From positions 1 through 54,231 of the forward strand of contig JAJFBF010000021.1 in the NCBI GenBank assembly GCA_020697295.1: 54,231 nucleotides of DNA, read 5' to 3'. The notes beneath the pieces are model-generated. The model was not told where the DNA came from. It was given only the letters and a program-made list of their open reading frames with translations, and did no database searches. Numbering within the stretch: the first letter of the stretch is position 1; each line of letters starts with the position of its first letter. This DNA comes from Moraxellaceae bacterium (GTDB lineage: Bacteria > Pseudomonadota > Gammaproteobacteria > Pseudomonadales > Moraxellaceae). The position numbers were made by a program, and so were the translations under genes. Positions 37,693 to 45,932 of this stretch are shown piece by piece.

Positions 37693-39015
37693 TCAGCGCC
37701 GCATCAGCGCCTCGATGTCCGCCACCTGCTTGGGCGCCGCCTGGGTCAGGACCTCACTGCCGGTTTTGGTGACGAGCACGTCGTCCTCGATGCGCACGCC
37801 GATGCCACGCCACTTCGGATCCACGGTGTTGCAGTCCGGCGCGATATAGAGGCCGGGCTCGACCGTCATCACCATGCCGGGCTCGAGCTCGCGCCACTGG
37901 TTGTCGACCTTGTAGTCGCCGACGTCGTGCACGTCCATGCCCAGCCAGTGCCCGGTGCGGTGCATGAAGAACTGGCGATAGCTTTCTTTCTCGATGCATT
38001 CCTGCCGGCTGCCCTTGAGCAGCCCGAGGTCGATCAGGCCTTCCGTCAGGATGCCCACCACGGCCTCGTGCGGCGAGTTCCAGTGCGCGCCCGGCTTCAC
38101 CGTCGCGATAGCGGCCAGCTGCGAGTCCAGCACGAGCTGGTAGATCGCCTTCTGCTCGGGCGAATACCTGCCGTTGACCGGGAAGGTGCGGGTGATGTCC
38201 GAGGCGTAGTGATCGAGCTCGCCACCGGCGTCGATCAGCACCAGGTCGCCGTCCTGCATCACGCGCGTGTTCTCGACGTAGTGCAGGATGCAGGCGTTGG
38301 CGCCGGAGCCGACGATGGTGTTGTAGGCAGGCGCGGCGCAGCCGTTCTTCAGGAACTCGTGCATGAGCTCCGCCTCGAGCTCGTACTCACTCATGCCGGG
38401 CCGGGCCAGCTCCATGGCCCGCACATGGGCGCGCGTGGAAATGGCGGCGGCGCGACGCATGACCTTGAGCTCTTCTGACGACTTGAACAGGCGCAGGTCG
38501 TGCAGCAGGTGGTCCAGCATCAAGAACTCGCCGGGCGCATGCAGGCCGGCGCGCGACCTGGCGCGGATCGAGTTGACCCAGCCCATGAGGCGCTGGTCGA
38601 ACAGCGGCTGCGCGCCCATGGACACGTAGACGCGTTCGCGGCCCTCGATGAGGCCGGGGATGATCTCGTCGATATCGGTGACGGGAAAGGCATCGGCGGC
38701 GCCAAAGTCGGCGACGGCGCCCTCGGGACCGGCACGGTAGCCGTTCCATATCTCCATCTCGCGATCCCGCTCGCGGCAGAACAGGACGTACTCGCCCTGC
38801 GGCCGGCCGGGGATGAGACAGATCACCGCCTCCGGCTCGGGAAAGCCCGACAGGTAAAAGAAGTCACTGTCCTGCCGGTAGCGGTACTCGGTATCGCGGT
38901 TGCGCTTGTAGTGCGGCGCAGCCGGCAGGATGGCGATGGAGCCGGGCTCCATCATGTTCATCAGCGCCTGGCGGCGGCGGGCAAACTCGGTAGCGGGCAG
39001 GAGGGACATGGGCAT
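37693..39015 (-). CDS. pepP: Xaa-Pro aminopeptidase
   Basis: This dinuclear-metal (Mn) peptidase removes N-terminal residues before proline. The 440-aa protein has the N-terminal AMP-N domain and a pita-bread catalytic domain. Its metal ligands lie in DAGGELDHYASDITRTF, HRTGHWLGMDVHD, TVEPGLY and RIEDDVLV. Two ATGs 6 bp apart can start it; I report the first. It begins 3 bp after the ygfB stop, matching the E. coli ygfB-pepP order. Confidence 0.96.
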   Translation of the reverse strand: MPMSLLPATEFARRRQALMNMMEPGSIAILPAAPHYKRNRDTEYRYRQDSDFFYLSGFPEPEAVICLIPGRPQGEYVLFCRERDREMEIWNGYRAGPEGAVADFGAADAFPVTDIDEIIPGLIEGRERVYVSMGAQPLFDQRLMGWVNSIRARSRAGLHAPGEFLMLDHLLHDLRLFKSSEELKVMRRAAAISTRAHVRAMELARPGMSEYELEAELMHEFLKNGCAAPAYNTIVGSGANACILHYVENTRVMQDGDLVLIDAGGELDHYASDITRTFPVNGRYSPEQKAIYQLVLDSQLAAIATVKPGAHWNSPHEAVVGILTEGLIDLGLLKGSRQECIEKESYRQFFMHRTGHWLGMDVHDVGDYKVDNQWRELEPGMVMTVEPGLYIAPDCNTVDPKWRGIGVRIEDDVLVTKTGSEVLTQAAPKQVADIEALMRR

Positions 39016-39018
39016 CCG

Positions 39019-39618
39019 TCAGTGCAGGGTGGGGGCGTCGGGGTTGGCCTCGTCGTGGCCGCGGCCCTCCTCGGGCGGCGCCAGCTCCTCGAAGAGGTGG
39101 ATCACCGCCATGCGCACGAACTCGTAGAGCTCGGCATAGGCGTTCTCGTCGGACTCGTCGTTGTCCTGGGCGCTGGCGTCGACACTGGAGACATGGGCGA
39201 TGTCCTGCAGGGTCTCGCGCAGGCTCTCGTCCTGCAGCCGGGCGTCCTCGGCGCGCACCGCGGTGCCGAAGCCGACCAGGAAGCCCTGGCACCATTCGGA
39301 CAGGGCGCTGACGCGGGCGGCCAGGTCCTCGTCGTCGTCCGGCAGCAGCGGCTGGAACAGCAGCTCGCTGTCGCCGAGGTCCTCGAGAGTCTTGAGCTGC
39401 AGCTGCCAGAGGCCGGCCAGGGTCTCGCCCTCAATGGGGTGGTCGGCCTCGGCATGGGCCTCCAGGACCTTTTGCAGCATGCTGCGGTTAAGGCGGGCGC
39501 CGCCGGCCAGCAGGCCGGCCAGGACGCCGTGAAGCTCGGAGGCCGAACAGCCGGCATTCAGCCGGATCAGGTCCTGGGCCAGTTCATCAAGGGTGGGGAC
39601 GGTGGCGACTGGATGCAT
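39019..39618 (-). CDS. ygfB: UPF0149 / YgfB family protein
   Basis: The 199-aa acidic, helical protein has CSASELHGVLAGLLAGGARL, LSEWCQGFLVGFG and AYAELYEFVRMAVIHLFEEL, as in YgfB/YecA-type UPF0149 proteins. It lacks the SEC-C zinc tail. Its position before pepP agrees with E. coli. The molecular role is not settled; YgfB of Pseudomonas affects beta-lactam resistance through gene regulation. Confidence 0.92.
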   Translation of the reverse strand: MHPVATVPTLDELAQDLIRLNAGCSASELHGVLAGLLAGGARLNRSMLQKVLEAHAEADHPIEGETLAGLWQLQLKTLEDLGDSELLFQPLLPDDDEDLAARVSALSEWCQGFLVGFGTAVRAEDARLQDESLRETLQDIAHVSSVDASAQDNDESDENAYAELYEFVRMAVIHLFEELAPPEEGRGHDEANPDAPTLH

Positions 39619-39631
39619 GGAAGAAGTCCGA

Positions 39632-39661
39632 TTGACCCTCGCGTGAGTGAAAAACTATAGT
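39632..39661 (+). promoter_or_regulatory. Sigma70 promoter for the ZapB-like/zapA pair
   Basis: TTGACC (39632-39637), an 18-bp spacer and TATAGT (39656-39661) lie 41 bp before the ATG at 39703. Both hexamers match the consensus at five of six positions, the best promoter in the window. Confidence 0.68.
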
Positions 39662-39702
39662 ACCCCTCATATTGCCCCCGGGCCATCAGTCGCGACCTGT
39701 CC

Positions 39703-39912
39703 ATGCTCGATAACGAAATCAAGATCCTGAGCGCCCGCATCGACAGCCTGACCGAGCTGTCCTCGCGCCTGTTGGCCGAAAATCGCAAGCTGCGTGCCCA
39801 GGAGTCCTCCCTGCTGGCTGAGCGCGACGAACTGCAGCGCAAGAACGAACTGGCGAAGGCCCGTGTCGAGGCCATCATCCTCCGCCTCAAGGCGCTCGAG
39901 GCCCAGGAATAG
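39703..39912 (+). CDS. Short coiled-coil protein, TIGR02449 / ZapB-like
   Basis: The 69-aa protein is one continuous heptad-like coiled coil rich in Glu, Leu, Arg and Lys (EIKILSARIDSLTELSSRLL and onward). Proteins of this type are often encoded beside zapA and resemble the FtsZ-ring factor ZapB. A role in Z-ring organisation with ZapA is inferred from that pairing, since the gene ends 29 bp before zapA. Confidence 0.85.
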   Translation: MLDNEIKILSARIDSLTELSSRLLAENRKLRAQESSLLAERDELQRKNELAKARVEAIILRLKALEAQE

Positions 39913-39941
39913 CCCCCTCTCCGCCGTCCCCCGGAACCGCC

Positions 39942-40253
39942 ATGAGCACCGAAACCAGCACGCTCGAAGTCTTTATCCTCGACAAGTCCTACCGCATCAG
40001 CTCCCCGGAAAGCGAGCAGGACAGCCTGCGCGCCTCGGCCCAGTACCTGGACCGCAAGATGCGCGAGATCCGTGGCGGCGGCAAAGTCATCGGCCTGGAG
40101 CGCATCGCCGTGATCGCGGCGCTCAACATCACCCACGAGCTGCTGAGCGCGTCGCGCCAGGTCGAGGCGGACACTGACTCCAAAGAAGCCATCGCCCGCC
40201 TGATCGGCAAGGTCGAGAGGTCGCTGGACAGCCTGCAGGGCCTGGACACCTGA
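39942..40253 (+). CDS. zapA: Cell division protein ZapA
   Basis: ZapA bundles FtsZ filaments at the division ring. The 103-aa product has the N-terminal beta domain (LEVFILDKSYRISSPESEQDSLRASAQYLDRKMREIR) and a C-terminal coiled coil containing ERIAVIAALNITHELL. It lies directly before the 6S RNA gene, the arrangement of E. coli and other gammaproteobacteria. Confidence 0.95.
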   Translation: MSTETSTLEVFILDKSYRISSPESEQDSLRASAQYLDRKMREIRGGGKVIGLERIAVIAALNITHELLSASRQVEADTDSKEAIARLIGKVERSLDSLQGLDT

Positions 40254-40340
40254 ACAGGGGCCGGACAAAAGCGGCGGCGCCTTCCACGGCTTTTTACAAA
40301 CCCTTCATCATTTTGCGAGTGTGTGGCGAAGGCGCTTTGG

Positions 40341-40346
40341 TATACT
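40341..40346 (+). promoter_or_regulatory. -10 element of the 6S RNA promoter
   Basis: TATACT ends 6 bp before the predicted 6S RNA 5' end. No good -35 hexamer is found 16-18 bp upstream; TTGCGA (40313-40318) is too far away at 22 bp. Confidence 0.5.
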
Positions 40347-40352
40347 GGCAAC

Positions 40353-40532
40353 GTGTTCCCTGGGGTGCTCGCCAGCTGGTCCAGTCCCCTGAGCCGATAT
40401 CATCATACTGGGATGTCCGCGTAGCTGCTGTGTGCATGTCCGCCAGTCGGAAAGCCTGATTCAGTCACCGGGCCTCCCCCTTGAACCTCTGGGTTCAAGG
40501 GTTACGATCGGCAGCGGCATCCCGGAGACCAC
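40353..40532 (+). ncRNA. ssrS: 6S RNA
   Basis: This RNA mimics an open promoter and sequesters the sigma70 holoenzyme. The conserved block CAGTCCCCTGAGCCGATAT (40382-40400) is identical to E. coli 6S RNA. The 3' blocks CTTGAACC...GGTTCAAGGG and GGCATCCCGGAGA also match. The ends (about 40355-40369 and 40517-40531) pair to close the molecule, and length is about 180 nt. Ends are set by alignment with the known E. coli RNA and may be off by a few bases. ygfA starts 9 nt downstream. Confidence 0.95.
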
Positions 40533-40540
40533 ACTCCTTC

Positions 40541-41221
40541 ATGTCCCCCCCCGACTCCTTCCCTGATCGCCCCCGCTTGCGCCGGCAATTGCGCGCGGCC
40601 CGTCGTGCCCTGTCCCCGCGTCAGCAAGCCACCGCCGCCCGCCAGCTGGCCTCTCGACTGGCCGCCCTGCCCGCCCTGAAAACCGCCCGCCGGATTGCCC
40701 TGTACTGGCCCATGGACGGCGAGATCGACCCGCGCCTGCTGCGCCTGCATCCCCGCCTGCGTCGCCACGCCTTCTACCTGCCGCGACTCTGCCCCTGGCC
40801 TGCCCTCACCCTGCGCTTTGCGCGCTGGACGCCCGGCATGCGCCTGCATCGCAACCGCTTCGGCATTCCCGAGCCCGCTGGCCGGGCGAGCCTGCCGGCG
40901 CGCGCCATGGATGTGGTGCTGATGCCGCTGACCGGCTTTGACGCCCGCGGCAATCGCCTGGGTATGGGTGGGGGCTTCTATGACCGTAGCCTGGCCTTTG
41001 CCCGCCAGGGCGGCCCGCGCCCGCTGCGGGTGGGGGTGGCCCATGCCTGCCAGCAATTGCCGGCGCTCCCGGCCGCGCCCTGGGATGTGCCCCTGCACAG
41101 TGTGGTGACCGACCAGGCAACTCTCAAGCCGCGCCGCAAGGGACTTTCCGGCGCTTGCCCTGCCGGCCCTCGCCCTGGCTCTTGCCCTGCTATTGCTCCG
41201 GGCAGGCCGGTTTTGCCCTGA
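40541..41221 (+). CDS. ygfA: 5-formyltetrahydrofolate cyclo-ligase
   Basis: This enzyme converts 5-formyl-THF to 5,10-methenyl-THF using ATP. The 226-aa protein has RRQLRAARRALS, the folate region GFDARGNRLGMGGGFYDRSL and DVPLHSVVTDQ. The C-terminus runs about 35 residues past the usual end in a Pro/Gly/Arg-rich tail that looks like read-through of non-coding GC-rich DNA. In E. coli the 6S RNA and ygfA are cotranscribed, and the spacing here supports the same. Confidence 0.93.
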   Translation: MSPPDSFPDRPRLRRQLRAARRALSPRQQATAARQLASRLAALPALKTARRIALYWPMDGEIDPRLLRLHPRLRRHAFYLPRLCPWPALTLRFARWTPGMRLHRNRFGIPEPAGRASLPARAMDVVLMPLTGFDARGNRLGMGGGFYDRSLAFARQGGPRPLRVGVAHACQQLPALPAAPWDVPLHSVVTDQATLKPRRKGLSGACPAGPRPGSCPAIAPGRPVLP

Positions 41222-41271
41222 ACTTCCGGCCCGGACCTGACCGGCCGTTGACGGCCCCCGGCCGGCGGCGG

Positions 41272-41925
41272 CTAGCGCAGGGAGAGGATGCCCCAGCCAT
41301 TGCCGGCGGCATGGGCGCGCAGCGCTTCGTCGGGGTCGACAGCCACCGGATGGGCGACATACTCGAGGAGAGGAATGTCGTTGCGGGAGTCCGAGTAGAA
41401 CCAGGCGCCCTCGACGCTTTCGCCGGTCGCGGCCAGCCACTGCTGGAGGCGGGTGATCTTGCCGTGCTGGTAGCAGGGCGTGCCGCTGACCTTGCCGGTA
41501 TAGCCGCCGTCCCGGATCTCGGGCTCGGTGGCGATAAGGTCGGTCACCCCCAGCTCGGCGGCGATGGGGCGGGTGATGAAGGTGTTAGTGGCGGTGATGA
41601 TGAGCAGGCGATGGCCCTGCTCGCGGTGCGCCTGCAGCAACTCCCGACCCTTGGGCAGGATCATCCCGGCCACCTGCTCGGCCATGAAATCGCGGTGCCA
41701 GGCGGCCAGGGTTTCCGGAGTTTCCCGGGCGAGGACAGCGAAGACAAACTCGCTATAGGCCACGATATCGAGCTGGCCGCGGCAGTAATCGGCATAGAAG
41801 CGGTCGTTCTGCGCCCGGTAGTGGTCGCCGTCCACCAGGCCGCGCCGGACCAGGAACTCGCCCCAGGCATGGTCGGAATCGCCTGCCAGAAGGGTATTGT
41901 CGAGGTCAAAAATGGCAAGGGTCAT
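41272..41925 (-). CDS. HAD-IB family phosphatase (SerB-like)
   Basis: The 217-aa hydrolase has motif I FDLDNTLL (Asp7 nucleophile, Asp9), motif II IITATN, a Lys in GKITRL and motif III YSDSRNDIPLL. A helical cap between motifs I and II matches HAD subfamily IB (phosphoserine phosphatase-like). The substrate is not clear. It is a single gene divergent from rppH and convergent with ygfA. Confidence 0.88.
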   Translation of the reverse strand: MTLAIFDLDNTLLAGDSDHAWGEFLVRRGLVDGDHYRAQNDRFYADYCRGQLDIVAYSEFVFAVLARETPETLAAWHRDFMAEQVAGMILPKGRELLQAHREQGHRLLIITATNTFITRPIAAELGVTDLIATEPEIRDGGYTGKVSGTPCYQHGKITRLQQWLAATGESVEGAWFYSDSRNDIPLLEYVAHPVAVDPDEALRAHAAGNGWGILSLR

Positions 41926-41990
41926 GGCCGGGCTCCCGGGAAAAGAGGCGCATCATAGCGACTTCAGGCATAAAAATCCGGGCCTGGCGC

Positions 41991-42020
41991 TTGCCCCGGC
42001 CACGGCGTCTAGAGTATTTA
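41991..42020 (+). promoter_or_regulatory. Possible promoter of rppH
   Basis: TTGCCC (41991-41996), an 18-bp spacer and TATTTA (42015-42020) lie in the only AT-rich stretch of the HAD-rppH gap, 50 bp before the GTG start. The evidence is weak. Confidence 0.38.
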
Positions 42021-42071
42021 TAAAACAAGTACTTGGACGCCCAACCTCCGCCACTTTCTTGAGATGCCGCC

Positions 42072-42560
42072 GTGATCGATGCCGATGGCTTCCGCCCCAA
42101 CGTGGGCATCATCCTCGCCAATGGCGCGGGCCAGGTCCTGTGGGCCCGGCGCTGCGGCCATGAGGCCTGGCAATTTCCGCAGGGCGGCATCAGCGAAAAC
42201 GAGTCGCCCGAAGAGGCCATGTACCGCGAACTCTGGGAAGAAGTGGGCCTGGAGCAGCCGGATGTGCGCATCATCGCCAGCACGCGCGGCTGGCTGCGCT
42301 ACCGCCTGCCGCGCCGCTTCGTGCGCCAGGACAACAACCCGGTGTGCATCGGCCAGAAACAGAAATGGTTCCTGCTGCAGATGCTCTCGGATGATGATCG
42401 CGTGTCGCTGACCTGCACGCATCCGCCCGAATTCGACGGCTGGCGCTGGGTGAGCTACTGGTATCCGCTCAACCAGGTCGTCACCTTCAAGCGCGAGGTG
42501 TACCGGAAGGCGCTGACCGAACTGGCGCCGCGCCTGCCGCTGCGTCGCGCCGGCACGTAA
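42072..42560 (+). CDS. rppH: RNA pyrophosphohydrolase RppH
   Basis: This Nudix hydrolase removes pyrophosphate from mRNA 5' ends and triggers decay. The 162-aa protein opens [15 protein letters not shown] from a GTG start. It carries the Nudix box [20 protein letters not shown] with a following VGL. Length is close to E. coli RppH (176 aa). It lies upstream of ptsP as in E. coli, but a repeat-filled gap of 315 bp separates them. Confidence 0.96.
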   Translation: MIDADGFRPNVGIILANGAGQVLWARRCGHEAWQFPQGGISENESPEEAMYRELWEEVGLEQPDVRIIASTRGWLRYRLPRRFVRQDNNPVCIGQKQKWFLLQMLSDDDRVSLTCTHPPEFDGWRWVSYWYPLNQVVTFKREVYRKALTELAPRLPLRRAGT

Positions 42561-42680
42561 GTCGGGCTGTACGCCCGGCGCCAGGACAGGCTTTAAGTCG
42601 GGCGGTCCCCGAGAAGGGATTCCCTGCGGCGGCCCCGGACACGGGAATCCCGGCGGCCGATGGTCGGCCTGTCTCAAAGT

Positions 42681-42755
42681 GGGGACTTACTGCGGTCATC
42701 CCTGAAAGGGGATTTCCTGCGGTCGTCCCTAAAAGGGGACTTCCTGCGGTCGTAG
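42681..42755. repeat. 27-bp tandem repeat in the rppH-ptsP gap
   Basis: Units run 42681-42707, 42708-42734 and a partial 42735-42753, built on GGGGACTTCCTGCGGTCGTC with CCTAAAA. The units differ at about four positions, so the array is not brand new. Related diverged copies are visible at about 42608-42660 and in the thyA-folA gap (48579-48598). Three units with no spacers rule out a CRISPR array. Confidence 0.8.
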
Positions 42756-42832
42756 GTCGGGCTTCAGCCGGGAGCGCCGAGCCCGACAGACGCCGCCGCC
42801 CCGGATGCAAAAGAGTCGGGCTAAAGCCCGAC
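42756..42832. repeat. GTCGGGCT-type palindromes before ptsP
   Basis: A long element (42756-42787) and a short perfect palindrome (42815-42832, GTCGGGCTAAAGCCCGAC) follow the 27-bp tandem repeat and end 43 bp before the ptsP ATG. The outer ends carry GTAGG and CCTAC, extending the inverted repeat of the pair. Confidence 0.75.
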
Positions 42833-42875
42833 CTACAATTGTTTTTTGACTGCGGGATTCCGCGGGGAATTTTCA

Positions 42876-45170
42876 ATGCTGCCCATGCTGGAAAAGCTGC
42901 GCAAGATCGTACAGGACGTGGATTCCGCGCCGAATTTCGCGGCGGCCCTGGACACCATGGTCACGAGCGTGCGCAATACCATGGGCACCGAGGTGTGCTC
43001 GGTCTACCTGGTCGACGACAAGACCAGCCGCTACCTGCTGGTGGCCAGCAACGGCCTCAAGCCCGATGCCGTCGGCAATGTCTCGCTCGGCCTCAACGAG
43101 GGCCTGGTGGGCCTGTGCGGCGCGCGCGAGGAGCCCATCAATCTCGACAACGCCTCCTCCCATCCCAAATACCACTACCTGCCCGAAACCGGCGAGGAGC
43201 AGTACAACTCCTTCCTCGGCGTGCCCATCATGCACCGGCGCAAGGTGCTGGGCGTGCTCGTGGTGCAGCAGGCCGACCAGCGCAAGTTCGACGAGTCCGA
43301 GGAAGCCTTCCTGGTGACGCTGTCGGCGCAGCTCTCGGGCGTCGTCGCCCACGCCAAGGCCGTCGGCGCCTTCGACTCGTTGCGCGCCTCCGCGCCTCGC
43401 TCCAATGTCACGCGCATTTTCCAGGGCATCCCCGGCGCCTCCGGCATCGCGCTCGGCCGCGCCATCGTCATGTACCCGCCGGCCGACATCGATTCGGTGC
43501 CGGACCGCGTGGCGGAAGACCCCGACGCCGAAATCCAGCAGATGCGCAACGCCATCGAGGCAGTGCGAGAGGACATGCGCGCGCTCGACAAGAAAATGCA
43601 GGGCTCCCTGCTGGCGGAGGAGCGCGCCCTCTTCGACGCCTACCTGCGCATGCTCGACGACAGCGCCCTCGGCGCCGAGATCGAGGACCGCATCCGCGCC
43701 GGCAACTGGGCGCAGGGCGCCCTGCGCGAAGTGATCGAGACCCATATGCAGGCCTTCGCGGCCATGGACGACGCCTACCTGCGCGAGCGCATGGCCGACG
43801 TGCGCGACCTCGGCCTGCGCATCCTCGCCCACCTGCAGAAGCAGGAAGAAGAGGTGGTGCGCGAACTGCCCGACCACTCCATCCTGATCGGCGAGGAAAT
43901 CACCACCGCGATGCTGGTGGAAATGCCGCTGGAGCGCGTCGCCGGCATCGTCACCGTCCTTGGCGCCGCCAACTCGCACATGGCCATCGTCGCGCGCGCG
44001 CTTGGCATTCCCACCGTACTGGGGGTTGCCGACCTGCCGGTGACCTCGCTCGACGACACCGAGATGATCGTCGACGCCTACCAGGGCCGCATCTATGTGC
44101 AGCCCTCGCGCCAGCTGCGCACGCGCTACAAGGACATCATCAAGGAAGAGCAGCAACTGGTGGCCGGCCTCGAGGCCTACCGCGACCGGCCTGCGGAAAC
44201 ACCGGACGGCCACCGTGTCGCGCTGTACGTAAACACTGGCCTCATGGCCGATGTCGCGCGCGCGAAAGACCGCGGCGCCGAGGGCGTCGGCCTCTACCGC
44301 TCCGAAATCCCCTTCATGCTGCGCGAGCGCTTTCCGGGCGAGGAAGAGCAGCGCGCCATCTACCGCCAGCAGCTCGAAGCCTTCGCGCCGCGCCCGGTCA
44401 CCATGCGCACGCTCGACATCGGCGGCGACAAGGACCTGCCCTACTTCCCGATCAAGGAAGACAACCCGGCGCTGGGCTGGCGCGGCATCCGCATCACCCT
44501 CGACCATCCGGAAATCTTCATGGTGCAGATTCGCGCCATGCTGAAGGCCGCCATCGGCCTCGATAACCTGCAGGTCATGCTGCCCATGATCTCCTCGGTC
44601 TTCGAGGTGGAAGAGGCGCTGCACCTGATCCATCGCGCGGTCATGGAAGTGCAGGAAGAGGAAGGCGTGCCCATCGCCACGCCGCGCGTGGGCGTGATGG
44701 TGGAAGTGCCGGCGGCGGTGTTGCAGATCGCCGACATGGCGCAGCTGATCGACTTTGTGTCGGTGGGCTCCAACGACCTCACCCAGTACATGCTGGCGGT
44801 GGACCGCAACAACTCGCGCGTCGCCGACATCTACACGCCCTACCATCCGGCGGTGCTGCGCGCCTTGCAGATGGTGGTGCAGGAAGTGCATCGCCTCGGC
44901 AAGCCGGTGGGCATCTGCGGCGAGATGGCGGGCGACCCCGGCACCGCCATCCTGCTCATGGCCATGGGCTTCGATTCGCTGTCGATGAGCGCGAGCAACC
45001 TGCTCAAGATCCGCAAGGTCATCTGCAACGTGCCCTACCTGCAGGCGCGCGGCCTGCTGGAGCAGGTGATGCAGGTCGACAACGCGGCGGTGATCAAGTC
45101 GCTGGTGGAGTTCGAGCTTGAGGACCTGGGGCTGATCGATCTTATCCGGCCGAGCAAGAAGCCGATCTGA
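42876..45170 (+). CDS. ptsP: Phosphoenolpyruvate-protein phosphotransferase PtsP (EI-Ntr)
   Basis: This is the first enzyme of the nitrogen phosphotransferase system; it autophosphorylates from PEP and passes phosphate to NPr. The 764-aa protein has an N-terminal GAF domain (about 1-165, TEVCSVYLVDDKTSRYLL). The EI region follows with phospho-His368 in NSHMAIVARALG, a PEP-binding barrel (TMRTLDIGGDKDLPYF) and Cys681 in GICGEMAGD. GGGGAA precedes this ATG; an in-frame TTG 30 bp upstream is less likely. NPr and EIIA-Ntr genes are not in the window. Confidence 0.96.
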   Translation: MLPMLEKLRKIVQDVDSAPNFAAALDTMVTSVRNTMGTEVCSVYLVDDKTSRYLLVASNGLKPDAVGNVSLGLNEGLVGLCGAREEPINLDNASSHPKYHYLPETGEEQYNSFLGVPIMHRRKVLGVLVVQQADQRKFDESEEAFLVTLSAQLSGVVAHAKAVGAFDSLRASAPRSNVTRIFQGIPGASGIALGRAIVMYPPADIDSVPDRVAEDPDAEIQQMRNAIEAVREDMRALDKKMQGSLLAEERALFDAYLRMLDDSALGAEIEDRIRAGNWAQGALREVIETHMQAFAAMDDAYLRERMADVRDLGLRILAHLQKQEEEVVRELPDHSILIGEEITTAMLVEMPLERVAGIVTVLGAANSHMAIVARALGIPTVLGVADLPVTSLDDTEMIVDAYQGRIYVQPSRQLRTRYKDIIKEEQQLVAGLEAYRDRPAETPDGHRVALYVNTGLMADVARAKDRGAEGVGLYRSEIPFMLRERFPGEEEQRAIYRQQLEAFAPRPVTMRTLDIGGDKDLPYFPIKEDNPALGWRGIRITLDHPEIFMVQIRAMLKAAIGLDNLQVMLPMISSVFEVEEALHLIHRAVMEVQEEEGVPIATPRVGVMVEVPAAVLQIADMAQLIDFVSVGSNDLTQYMLAVDRNNSRVADIYTPYHPAVLRALQMVVQEVHRLGKPVGICGEMAGDPGTAILLMAMGFDSLSMSASNLLKIRKVICNVPYLQARGLLEQVMQVDNAAVIKSLVEFELEDLGLIDLIRPSKKPI

Positions 45171-45182
45171 GACAGGGCTGCA

Positions 45183-45286
45183 GATCGGGCTTCAGCCGGG
45201 GGCGACCAGCCCGACAGCAGGGCCCCGAGTCAGGCATCATTGCCCCCCTCCTCGCTGTCGGGCTTTTCTCTCGGGCTGAAGCCCGG
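45183..45286. repeat. GTCGGGCT-type palindromes after ptsP
   Basis: One long element (45183-45214) lies 12 bp after the ptsP stop, and a rearranged copy (45257-45286) follows. They lie between the convergent ptsP and mpg genes and may act as the shared transcript end. Confidence 0.65.
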
Positions 45287-45332
45287 CCTGCCGGGCGGAT
45301 ATCGGTGCGGTGGCGCCCCCCGGCAGACCGAC

Positions 45333-45932
45333 CTACTTCCGCGATACCGCTGGCTCACCCTTGATGTAGAAGCGCAGCGGCCATTGCGCCGCCTCGCCGG
45401 CATAGTCGACGCCCACGCGCGCCACCGCGGCGACATGTTCTTCGCCCACCGTCACGCCCTTCTCGATCCAGAGCTCATCCGAGCGCAGTGGCATGCCGTT
45501 GTGGGACTTGTCGATGTGCAGGGCACGGCAGAGCCGTCCCGGCCCGCTCAGCCACTGCGCCGGCTTCAGGCGCGGAAATGCCTCGCGCCAGAGCGCCTCG
45601 CCCTGCTCCGCGGCGACCGCGCGAATGAGTACCGCCTCGGGCTCGCCTTCGCTGCGGGTCACCGCGTTCAGGCAGTAATGCATCCCGTAGATAAGATAGA
45701 CGTAAGCGACGCCGCCAGCGGCATACATGGTGGCCGTCCGCGGCGTATGGCGGCCACCGAAGGTGTGGCAGGCGGGGTCTCGCACGCCCAGGTAAGCCTC
45801 GGTCTCTACGATGCGACCGCTGAGCAGGGTGCCATCGGCCAGGCGCCGGCACAGACGCATGCCCAGCAGCTCGCGGGCGACAGTTTCGGTGTCGCGCCGG
45901 TAGAAGGCCAGCGGCAGGGCCTTGCGGCTCAT
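45333..45932 (-). CDS. mpg: DNA-3-methyladenine glycosylase (AAG/Mpg family)
   Basis: This base-excision repair enzyme removes alkylated purines. At 199 aa it fits bacterial Mpg. Motifs are ARELLGMRLCR, the catalytic Glu in GRIVETEAYLG, CHTFGGRHTPRTATMYAAGG and AYVYLIYGMHYCLNAV. The start overlaps the NRDE gene stop by 4 bp, so both are expressed together. Confidence 0.95.
   Translation of the reverse strand: MSRKALPLAFYRRDTETVARELLGMRLCRRLADGTLLSGRIVETEAYLGVRDPACHTFGGRHTPRTATMYAAGGVAYVYLIYGMHYCLNAVTRSEGEPEAVLIRAVAAEQGEALWREAFPRLKPAQWLSGPGRLCRALHIDKSHNGMPLRSDELWIEKGVTVGEEHVAAVARVGVDYAGEAAQWPLRFYIKGEPAVSRK

Noticed and set aside
41243..41256. GGCCGT/ACGGCC palindrome between ygfA and the HAD gene
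   Set aside because: Six-base arms in GC-rich DNA are expected often by chance; no T-run and no recurrence elsewhere in the window.
42681..42755. CRISPR-like array
   Set aside because: Units are directly adjacent without spacers, there are only three, and no cas gene is present in the window.
42873..44891. Long antisense open frame in ptsP (672 codons)
   Set aside because: Mirror frame of a well-conserved gene; the product is His/Val/Asp-rich without recognisable domains.
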